From assembly GCA_040954595.2 (NCBI GenBank), contig CM082589.2, positions 10,478,001-10,542,000 of the forward strand: a DNA stretch of 64,000 nt. Direction: 5' to 3'. The position numbers and the translations under genes are program-made. This document shows, piece after piece, positions 1 to 10,539 of the stretch; positions within the stretch are counted from its first letter, which is position 1; each line of letters starts with the position of its first letter. Below the pieces are notes generated by a model. That model worked only from the letters and a program-made list of their open reading frames with translations. It was not told the DNA's origin and ran no database searches. This DNA comes from Balanoglossus misakiensis (lineage: Eukaryota; Hemichordata).

Positions 1-2370
1 AAGCAATCATGGAAATTTTAGAACTATCCGTCGATCTACAGAGTCTAGTGGGAAACTTTCTTATGCGCATAGGCATATGTATGTGTTCTGCGCATCACAA
101 CAGAAATCGGTAAATAAACGAGGCTGTTTGGAAGCAACCATGGAAATTTTACAACTATCCGTCGATCTACAGAGTCTGGTGGAAAACTTTCTTATGCGCA
201 TAGGCCTATTACGTGCTCTGCGCCTCACAACAGAATTCGGTAAATAAACGAGGCTGTTTGGAAGCAACCATGGAACTTTTAGAACTATCCGTCGATCTAC
301 AGAGTCTAGTGGAAAAATGTCTTATGCGCATAGGCCTATCATGTGTTCTGTGCCTCACAACAGAAATCGGTAAATAAACGAGGCTGTTTGGAAGCAACCA
401 TGGAAATTGTACAACTATCCGTCGATCTACAGAGTCTAGTGGAAAACGTTCTTATGCGCATAGGCCTATCTATGTGTTATGCGCATCACAACAGAAATCG
501 GTAAATAAACGAGGCTGTATTTGGAAGCAACCATGAAATTTTACAACTATCCGTCGATCTACAGAGTCTGGTGGAAAACTTCCTTATGCGCATAGACCTA
601 TTACGTGTTCTGCGCCTCACAACAGAATTCGGTAAATAAACGAGGCTGTTTGGAAGCAACCATGGACATTGTACAACTATCCGTCGATCTACAAAGTCTA
701 GTGGAAAACGTTCTTATGCGCATAGGCCTATCTATGTGTTATGCGCATCACAACAGAAATCGCTAAATAAACGAGGCTGTATTTGGAAGCAACCATGAAA
801 TTTTACAACTATCCGTCGATCTACAGAGTCTAGTGGAAAAATGTCTCATGCGCATAGGCCTATCATGTGTTCTGCGCCTCACAACAGAATTCGGTAAATA
901 AACGAGGCTGTTTGGAAGCAACCATGGAAATTTTACAACTATCCGTCGATCTACAGAGTCTAGTGGAAAACGTTATTATGCGCATAGGCCTATATATGTG
1001 TTCTGCGCATCACAACAGAATTTTGTAAACAAACGAGGCTGTGTTTGGAAGCAACCATGGACATTTTAGAACTAACTCTCGATCTACAGAGTCTATAGTG
1101 GAAAACTTTCTTATGCACATATGCCTATCTATGTGTTCTGCGCCTCACAACAGAAATCGGTAAATAAACGAGGCTGTATTTGGAAGCAACCATGTAAATT
1201 TTACAACTATCCGTCGATCTACAGAGTCTGGTGGAAAACTTTCTTATGCGCATAGGCCTATTACGTGTTCTGCGCCTCACAACAGAAATCGGTAAATAAA
1301 CGAGGCTGTTTGGAAGCAACCATGTAAATTTTAGAACTATCTCTCGATCTACAGAGTCTAGTGGAAAACTTTATTATGCACATATGCCTATCTATGTGTT
1401 CTGCGCATCACAACAGAAATCGGTAAATAAACGAGGCTGTTTGGAAGCAACCATGGAAATTTTACAACTATCCGTCGATCTACAGAGTCTGGTGGAAAAC
1501 TTTCTTATGCGCATAGGCCTATTACGTGCTCTGCGCCTCACAACAGAATTCGGTAAATAAACGAGGCTGTTTGGAAGCAACCATGGAAATTTTAGAACTA
1601 TCCGTCGATCTACAGAGTCTAGTGGAAAAATGTCTTATGCGCATAGGCCTATCATGTGTTCTGTGCCTCACAACAGAAATCGGTAAATAAACGAGGCTGT
1701 TTGGAAGCAACCATGGAAATTGTACAACTATCCGTCGATCTACAGAGTCTGGTGGAAAACTTCCTTATGCGCATAGGCCTATCTATGTGTTATGCGCATC
1801 ACAACAGAAATCGGTAAATAAACGAGGCTGTATTTGGAAGCAACCATGAAATTTTACAACTATCCGTCGATCTACAGAGTCTGGTGGAAAACTTCCTTAT
1901 GCGCATAGACCTATTACGTGTTCTGCGCCTCACAACAGAATTCGGTAAATAAACGAGGCTGTTTGGAAGCAACCATGGACATTGTACAACTATCCGTCGA
2001 TCTACAAAGTCTAGTGGAAAACGTTCTTATGCGCATAGGCCTATCTATGTGTTATGCGCATCACAACAGAAATCGCTAAATAAACGAGGCTGTATTTGGA
2101 AGCAACCATGAATTTTTACAACTATCCGTCGATCTACAGAGTCTAGTGGAAAAATGTCTCATGCGCATAGGCCTATCATGTGTTCTGCGCCTCACAACAG
2201 AAATCGGTAAATAAACGAGGCTGTTTGGAAGCAACCATGGAAATTTTACAGCTATCCGTCGATCTACAGAGTCTAGTGGAAACGTTCTTATGCGCATAGG
2301 CCTATATATGTGTTCTGCGCATCACAACAGAATTTTGTAAACAAACGAGGCTGTGTTTGGTAGCAACCAT

Positions 2371-2636
2371 GGACATTTTAGAACTATCTCTCGATCTACA
2401 GAGTCTATAGTGGAAAACTTTCTTATGCACATATGCCTATCTATGTGTTCTGCGCCTCACAACAGAATTCGGTAAATAAACGAGGCTGTTTGGAAGCAAC
2501 CATGGAAATTTTACAACTATCCGTCGATCTACAGAGTCTAGTGGAAAACGTTATTATGCGCATAGGCCTATATATGTGTTCTGCGCATCACAACAGAATT
2601 TTGTAAACAAACGAGGCTGTGTTTGGAAGCAACCAT
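2371..2636 (+). repeat. Alternating 266-bp dimer (133 + 133 bp), class-2 and partner monomer
   Basis: The first half (2,371-2,503) has GGACATTTTAGAAC, the CTCTCGATC box, the two-base-longer GTCTATAGTGG and the broken palindrome block TATGCACATATGCCTAT. The second half (2,504-2,636) has GGAAATTTTACAAC, CCGTCGATC, GTTATTATGCGCATAGG with both palindromes intact, then the TTTTGTAAACAAACGAGG junction and GTGTTTGG. The same pair follows directly from 2,637 and recurs throughout the array, for example near 3,700, 4,480, 8,970, 10,290 and 52,270. Dimeric A/B alternation of this kind is known from other satellites, for instance primate alpha satellite. Here it is read directly from the sequence. Confidence 0.92.
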
Positions 2637-3939
2637 GGACATTTTAGAACTATCTCTCGATCTACAGAGTCTATAGTGGAAAACTTTCTTATGCACATAT
2701 GCCTATCTATGTGTTCTGCGCCTCACAACAGAATTCGGTAAATAAACGAGGCTGTTTGGAAGCAACCATGGAAATTTTACAACTATCCGTCGATCTACAG
2801 AGTCTAGTGGAAAACGTTATTATGCGCATAGGCCTATCTATGTGTTATGCGCATCACAACAGAAATCGGTAAATAAACGAGGCTGTATTTGGAAGCAACC
2901 ATGAAATTTTACAACTATCCGTCGATCTACAGAGTCTGGTGGAAAACTTCCTTATGCGCATAGACCTATTACGTGTTCTGCGCCTCACAACAGAATTCGG
3001 TAAATAAACGAGGCTGTTTGGAAGCAACCATGGACATTGTACAACTATCCGTCGATCTACACAGTCTAGTGGAAAACGTTCTTATGCGCATAGGCCTATC
3101 TATGTGTTATGCGCATCACAACAGAAATCGCTAAATAAACGAGGCTGTATTTGGAAGCAACCATGAAATTTTACAACTATCCGTCGATCTACAGAGTCTA
3201 GTGGAAAAATGTCTCATGCGCATAGGCCTATCATGTGTTCTGCGCCTCACAACAGAAATCGGTAAATAAACGAGGCTGTTTGGAAGCAACCATGGAAATT
3301 TTACAGCTATCCGTCGATCTACAGAGTCTAGTGGAAACGTTCTTATGCGCATAGGCCTATATATGTGTTCTGCGCATCACAACAGAATTTTGTAAACAAA
3401 CGAGGCTGTGTTTGGTAGCAACCATGGACATTTTAGAACTATCTCTCGATCTACAGAGTCTATAGTGGAAAACTTTCTTATGCACATATGCCTATCTATG
3501 TGTTCTGCGCCTCACAACAGAATTCGGTAAATAAACGAGGCTGTTTGGAAGCAACCATGGAAATTTTACAACTATCCGTCGATCTACAGAGTCTAGTGGA
3601 AAACGTTATTATGCGCATAGGCCTATATATGTGTTCTGCGCATCACAACAGAATTTTGTAAACAAACGAGGCTGTGTTTGGAAGCAACCATGGACATTTT
3701 AGAACTATCTCTCGATCTACAGAGTCTATAGTGGAAAACTTTCTTATGCACATATGCCTATCTATGTGTTCTGCGCCTCACAACAGAATTCGGTAAATAA
3801 ACGAGGCTGTTTGGAAGCAACCATGGAAATTTTACAACTATCCGTCGATCTACAGAGTCTAGTGGAAAACGTTATTATGCGCATAGGCCTATATATGTGT
3901 TCTGCGCATCACAACAGAATTTTGTAAACAAACGAGGCT

Positions 3940-5263
3940 GTGTTTGGAAGCAACCATGGAAATTTTAGAACTATCTCTCGATCTACAGAGTCTAGTGGAA
4001 AACTTTATTATGCACATATGCCTATCTATGTGTTCTGCGCATCACAACAGAAATCGGTAAATAAACGAGGCTGTTTGGAAGCAACCATGGAAATTTTACA
4101 GCTATCCGTCGATCTACAGAGTCTAGTGGAAACGTTCTTATGCGCATAGGCCTATATATGTGTTCTGCGCATCACAACAGAATTTTGTAAACAAACGAGG
4201 CTGTGTTTGGTAGCAACCATGGACATTTTAGAACTATCTCTCGATCTACAGAGTCTATAGTGGAAAACTTTCTTATGCACATATGCCTATCTATGTGTTC
4301 TGCGCCTCACAACAGAATTCGGTAAATAAACGAGGCTGTTTGGAAGCAACCATGGAAATTTTACAACTATCCGTCGATCTACAGAGTCTAGTGGAAAACG
4401 TTATTATGCGCATAGGCCTATATATGTGTTCTGCGCATCACAACAGAATTTTGTAAACAAACGAGGCTGTGTTTGGAAGCAACCATGGACATTTTAGAAC
4501 TATCTCTCGATCTACAGAGTCTATAGTGGAAAACTTTCTTATGCACATATGCCTATCTATGTGTTCTGCGCCTCACAACAGAATTCGGTAAATAAACGAG
4601 GCTGTTTGGAAGCAACCATGGAAATTTTACAACTATCCGTCGATCTACAGAGTCTAGTGGAAAACGTTATTATGCGCATAGGCCTATATATGTGTTCTGC
4701 GCATCACAACAGAATTTTGTAAACAAACGAGGCTGTGTTTGGAAGCAACCATGGAAATTTTAGAACTATCTCTCGATCTACAGAGTCTAGTGGAAAACTT
4801 TATTATGCACATATGCCTATCTATGTGTTCTGCGCATCACAACAGAAATCGGTAAATAAACGAGGCTGTTTGGAAGCAACCATGGAAATTTTACAGCTAT
4901 CCGTCGATCTACAGAGTCTAGTGGAAACGTTCTTATGCGCATAGGCCTATATATGTGTTCTGCGCATCACAACAGAATTTTGTAAACAAACGAGGCTGTG
5001 TTTGGTAGCAACCATGGACATTTTAGAACTATCTCTCGATCTACAGAGTCTATAGTGGAAAACTTTCTTATGCACATATGCCTATCTATGTGTTCTGCGC
5101 CTCACAACAGAATTCGGTAAATAAACGAGGCTGTTTGGAAGCAACCATGGAAATTTTACAACTATCCGTCGATCTACAGAGTCTAGTGGAAAACGTTATT
5201 ATGCGCATAGGCCTATATATGTGTTCTGCGCATCACAACAGAATTTTGTAAACAAACGAGGCT
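3940..5263 (+). repeat. 795-bp hexamer block, one full and one shortened copy
   Basis: The segment starting GTTTGGAAGCAACCATGG at 3,940 recurs at 4,735 (795 bp later, six monomers) and again at 5,264. The second interval is only 529 bp, which is 795 minus one 266-bp dimer, so one dimer was lost or gained by unequal exchange. The third copy is altered (CTCCATCTAC for CTCGATCTAC) and then runs into a different monomer order (GGAAGCAATCATGG). Upstream, a related eight-monomer block of 1,055 bp recurs at 2,076 and 3,131. Confidence 0.82.
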
Positions 5264-8200
5264 GTGTTTGGAAGCAACCATGGAAATTTTAGAACTATCT
5301 CTCCATCTACAGAGTCTAGTGGAAAACTTTATTATGCACATATGCCTATCTATGTGTTCTGCGCATCACAACAGAAATCGGTAAATAAACGAGGCTGTTT
5401 GGAAGCAATCATGGAAATTTTAGAACTATCCGTCGATCTACAGAGTCTAGTGGGAAACTTTCTTATGCGCATAGGCATATGTATGTGTTCAGCGCATCAC
5501 AACAGAATTTTATAAATGAACGAGGCTGTGTTTGGAAACAACCATGGAAATTTTACAACTATCCGTCGATCTACGGAGTCTGGTGGAAAACTTTCTTATG
5601 CGCATAGGCCTATCATGTGTTCTGCGCCTCACAACAGAAATCGGTAAATAAACGAGGCTGTTTGGAAGCAACCATGGAAATTGTACAACTATCCGTCGAT
5701 CTACATAGTCTAGTGGAAAACGTTCTTATGCGCATAGGCCTATCTATGTGTTATGCGCATCACAACAGAAATCGGTAAATAAACGAGGCTGTATTTGGAA
5801 GCAATCATGAAATTTTACAACTATCCGTCGATCTACAGAGTCTGGTGGAAAACTTCCTTATGCGCATAGACCTATTACGTGTTCTGCGCCTCACAACAGA
5901 ATTCGGTAAATAAACGATGCTGTTTGGAAGCAACCATGGAAATTGTACAACTATCCGTCGATCTACAGAGTCTAGTGGAAAACGTTCTTATGCGCATAGG
6001 CCTATCTATGTGTTATGCGCATCACAACAGAAATCGGTAAATAAACGAGGCTGTGTTTGGAAGCAACCATGGACATTTTAGAACTATCTCTCGATCTACA
6101 GAGTCTATAGTGGAAAACTTTCTTATGCACATATGCCTATCTATGTGTTCTGCGCCTCACAACAGAAATCGGTAAATAAACGAGGCTGTTTAAAAGCAAC
6201 CATGGAAATTTTACAGCTATCCGTCGATCTACAGAGTCTAGTGGAAACGTTCTTATGCGCATAGGCCTATATATGTGTTCTGCGCATCACAACAGAATTT
6301 TGTGAACAAACGAGGCTGTGTTTGGAAGCAACCATGGACATTTTAGAACTATCTCTCGATCTACAGAGTCTATAGTGGAAAACTTTCTTATGCACATATG
6401 CCTATCTATGTGTTCTGCGCCTCACAACAGAATTCGGTAAATAAACGAGGCTGTTTGGAAGCAACCATGGAAATTTTACAACTATCCGTCGATCTACAGA
6501 GTCTAGTGGAAAACGTTATTATGCGCATAGGCCTATATATGTGTTCTGCGCATCACAACAGAATTTTGTAAACAAACGAGGCTGTGTTTGGAAGCAACCA
6601 TGGAAATTTTAGAACTATCTCTCGATCTACAGAGTCTAGTGGAAAACTTTATTATGCACATATGCCTATTTATGTGTTCTGCGCATCACAACAGAAATCG
6701 GTAAATAAACGAGGCTGTTTGGAAGCAACCATGGAAATTTTACAACTATCCGTCGATCTACAGAGTCTGGTGGAAAACTTTCTTATGCGCATAGGCCTAT
6801 TACGTGCTCTGCGCCTCACAACAGAATTCGGTAAATAAACGAGGCTGTTTGGAAGCAACCATGGAAATTTTAGAACTATCCGTCGATCTACAGAGTCTAG
6901 TGGAAAAATGTCTTATGCGCATAGGCCTATCATGTGTTCTGTGCCTCACAACAGAAATCGGTAAATAAACGAGGCTGTTTGGAAGCAACCATGGAAATTG
7001 TACAACTATCCGTCGATCTACAGAGTCTAGTGGAAAACGTTCTTATGCGCATAGGCCTATCTATGTGTTATGCGCATCACAACAGAAATCGGTAAATAAA
7101 CGAGGCTGTATTTGGAAGCAACCATGGAAATTGTACAACTATCCATCGATCTACAGAGTCTATAGTGGAAAACTTTCTTATGCACATATGCCTATCTATG
7201 TGTTCTGCGCCTCACAACAGAAATCGGTAAATAAACGAGGCTGTTTAAAAGCAACCATGGAAATTTTACAGCTATCCGTCGATCTACAGAGTCTAGTGGA
7301 AACGTTCTTATGCGCATAGGCCTATATATGTGTTCTGCGCATCACAACAGAATTTTGTAAACAAACGAGGCTGTGTTTGGAAGCAACCATGGACATTTTA
7401 GAACTATCTCTCGATCTACAGAGTCTATAGTGGAAAACTTTCTTATGCACATATGCCTATATATGTGTTCTGCGCATCACAACAGAATTTTGTAAACAAA
7501 CGAGGCTGTGTTTGGTAGCAACCATGGACATTTTAGAACTATCTCTCGATCTACAGAGTCTATAGTGGAAAACTTTCTTATGCACATATGCCTATCTATG
7601 TGTTCTGCGCCTCACAACAGAATTCGGTAAATAAACGAGGCTGTTTGGAAGCAACCATGGAAATTTTACAACTATCCGTCGATCTACAGAGTCTAGTGGA
7701 AAACGTTATTATGCGCATAGGCCTATATATGTGTTCTGCGCATCACAACAGAATTTTGTAAACAAACGAGGCTGTGTTTGGAAGCAACCATGGAAATTTT
7801 AGAACTATCTCTCGATCTACAGAGTCTAGTGGAAAACTTTATTATGCACATATGCCTATCTATGTGTTCTGCGCATCACAACAGAAATCGGTAAATAAAC
7901 GAGGCTGTTTGGAAGCAACCATGGAAATTTTACAACTATCCGTCGATCTACAGAGTCTGGTGGAAAACTTTCTTATGCGCATAGGCCTATTACGTGCTCT
8001 GCGCCTCACAACAGAATTCGGTAAATAAACGAGGCTGTTTGGAAGCAACCATGGAAATTTTAGAACTATCCGTCGATCTACAGAGTCTAGTGGAAAACGT
8101 TCTTATGCGCATAGGCCTATCTATGTGTTATGCGCATCGCAACAGAAATCGGTAAATAAACGAGGCTGTATTTGGAAGCAACCATGAAATTTTACAACTA

Positions 8201-9339
8201 TCCGTCGATCTACAGAGTCTGGTGGAAAACTTCCTTATGCGCATAGACCTATTACGTGTTCTGCGCCTCACAACAGAATTCGGTAAATAAACGAGGCTGT
8301 TTGGAAGCAACCATGGACATTGTACAACTATCCGTCGATCTACAAAGTCTAGTGGAAAACGTTCTTATGCGCATAGGCCTATCTATGTGTTATGCGCATC
8401 ACAACAGAAATCGGTAAATAAACGAGGCTGTATTTGGAAGCAACCATGAAATTTTACAACTATCCGTCGATCTACAGAGTCTAGTGGAAAAATGTCTCAT
8501 GCGCATAGGCCTATCATGTGTTCTGCGCCTCACAACAGAAATCGGTAAATAAACGAGGCTGTTTGGAAGCAACCATGGAAATTTTACAGCTATCCGTCGA
8601 TCTACAGAGTCTAGTGGAAACGTTCTTATGCGCATAGGCCTATATATGTGTTCTGCGCATCACAACAGAATTTTGTAAACAAACGAGGCTGTGTTTGGTA
8701 GCAACCATGGACATTTTAGAACTATCTCTCGATCTACAGAGTCTATAGTGGAAAACTTTCTTATGCACATATGCCTATCTATGTGTTCTGCGCCTCACAA
8801 CAGAATTCGGTAAATAAACGAGGCTGTTTGGAAGCAACCATGGAAATTTTACAACTATCCGTCGATCTACAGAGTCTAGTGGAAAACGTTATTATGCGCA
8901 TAGGCCTATATATGTGTTCTGCGCATCACAACAGAATTTTGTAAACAAACGAGGCTGTGTTTGGAAGCAACCATGGACATTTTAGAACTATCTCTCGATC
9001 TACAGAGTCTATAGTGGAAAACTTTCTTATGCACATATGCCTATCTATGTGTTCTGCGCCTCACAACAGAATTCGGTAAATAAACGAGGCTGTTTGGAAG
9101 CAACCATGGAAATTTTACAACTATCCGTCGATCTACAGAGTCTAGTGGAAAACGTTATTATGCGCATAGGCCTATATATGTGTTCTGCGCATCACAACAG
9201 AATTTTGTAAACAAACGAGGCTGTGTTTGGAAGCAACCATGGAAATTTTAGAACTATCTCTCGATCTACAGAGTCTAGTGGAAAACTTTATTATGCACAT
9301 ATGCCTATCTATGTGTTCTGCGCATCACAACAGAAATCG

Positions 9340-9349
9340 GTAAATAAAC
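9340..9349 (+). promoter_or_regulatory. Forkhead-like box GTAAATAAAC (class-1 example)
   Basis: GTAAATAAAC contains GTAAATA, which fits the forkhead (FOX) core RYAAAYA. The class-2 junction has GTAAACAAAC instead (example 9,207-9,216), which fits the same core; the T/C difference falls on the degenerate Y position. The box is present in most of the ~470 monomers. Decayed forms are few and local: GTAAATGAACG near 15,135, GTAAATAATCG near 15,001, GTAATCAATC near 24,231 and CTAAATAAAC in one HOR member. The match is real, but binding is inference, since short A+T-rich words of this type occur easily. Confidence 0.55.
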
Positions 9350-9371
9350 GAGGCTGTTTGGAAGCAACCAT

Positions 9372-9501
9372 GGAAATTTTACAACTATCCGTCGATCTAC
9401 AGAGTCTGGTGGAAAACTTTCTTATGCGCATAGGCCTATTACGTGCTCTGCGCCTCACAACAGAATTCGGTAAATAAACGAGGCTGTTTGGAAGCAACCA
9501 T
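9372..9501 (+). repeat. Representative class-1 monomer (130 bp)
   Basis: This is a clean example of the shorter monomer class, counted from GGAAATTTTACAAC to the next GGAAATTTTAGAAC. It is exactly 130 bases. In order it holds GGAAATTTTACAAC, the CCGTCGATC box with two CpGs, ACAGAGTCTGGTGG, the double palindrome, TTACGTGCTCTGCGCCTCAC, ACAGAATTC, the junction GGTAAATAAACGAGG and GGAAGCAACCAT. Class-1 variants differ mainly in four places: TACAAC or TAGAAC after the first T run; GTCTGG or GTCTAG; the bases after GTGGAAAA (CTTTC, ATGTC, CGTTC or CTTCC); and ATTACG, ATCATG or ATCTATG after GCCT. These positions are the diagnostic sites that identify each member of the HOR. Confidence 0.93.
9423..9439 (+). 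other. Overlapping double palindrome of the monomer (one example)
   Basis: The 17-base stretch TATGCGCATAGGCCTAT holds two perfect 10-bp palindromes, TATGCGCATA and ATAGGCCTAT, which share the three bases ATA. It recurs in most class-1 and many class-2 monomers and is among the best-conserved parts of the repeat. In the alternating partner monomers the block reads TATGCACATATGCCTAT (for example 2,424-2,440), where one substitution breaks each palindrome. A third form, ATAGGCATATGTATG, appears near 5,471, 14,573 and 24,716. Perfect dyads suggest a site for a dimeric DNA-binding protein, but no family can be assigned from sequence alone. Confidence 0.9.
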
Positions 9502-10539
9502 GGAAATTTTAGAACTATCCGTCGATCTACAGAGTCTAGTGGAAAAATGTCTTATGCGCATAGGCCTATCATGTGTTCTGCGCCTCACAACAGAATTCGG
9601 TAAATAAACGAGGCTGTTTGGAAGCAACCATGGACATTGTACAACTATCCGTCGATCTACAAAGTCTAGTGGAAAACGTTCTTATGCGCATAGGCCTATC
9701 TATGTGTTATGCGCATCACAACAGAAATCGCTAAATAAACGAGGCTGTATTTGGAAGCAACCATGAAATTTTACAACTATCCGTCGATCTACAGAGTCTA
9801 GTGGAAAAATGTCTCATGCGCATAGGCCTATCATGTGTTCTGCGCCTCACAACAGAAATCGGTAAATAAACGAGGCTGTTTGGAAGCAACCATGGAAATT
9901 TTACAGCTATCCGTCGATCTACAGAGTCTAGTGGAAACGTTCTTATGCGCATAGGCCTATATATGTGTTCTGCGCATCACAACAGAATTTTGTAAACAAA
10001 CGAGGCTGTGTTTGGTAGCAACCATGGACATTTTAGAACTATCTCTCGATCTACAGAGTCTATAGTGGAAAACTTTCTTATGCACATATGCCTATCTATG
10101 TGTTCTGCGCCTCACAACAGAATTCGGTAAATAAACGAGGCTGTTTGGAAGCAACCATGGAAATTTTACAACTATCCGTCGATCTACAGAGTCTAGTGGA
10201 AAACGTTATTATGCGCATAGGCCTATATATGTGTTCTGCGCATCACAACAGAATTTTGTAAACAAACGAGGCTGTGTTTGGAAGCAACCATGGACATTTT
10301 AGAACTATCTCTCGATCTACAGAGTCTATAGTGGAAAACTTTCTTATGCACATATGCCTATCTATGTGTTCTGCGCCTCACAACAGAATTCGGTAAATAA
10401 ACGAGGCTGTTTGGAAGCAACCATGGAAATTTTACAACTATCCGTCGATCTACAGAGTCTAGTGGAAAACGTTATTATGCGCATAGGCCTATATATGTGT
10501 TCTGCGCATCACAACAGAATTTTGTAAACAAACGAGGCT

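Noticed and set aside
3940-4149. Recurrent plus-strand frames starting MFGSNHGN and minus-strand frames starting MLPNSLVYLP as a protein family
   Set aside because: They are translations of the same satellite junctions repeated dozens of times, often overlapping each other on opposite strands. No domain, signal peptide or separate promoter is visible.
9372-9501. NF1-type site at TTGGAAGCAACCA
   Set aside because: The half-sites TTGG and CCA are 6 bases apart rather than the required spacing, and the GCCAA half is not complete.
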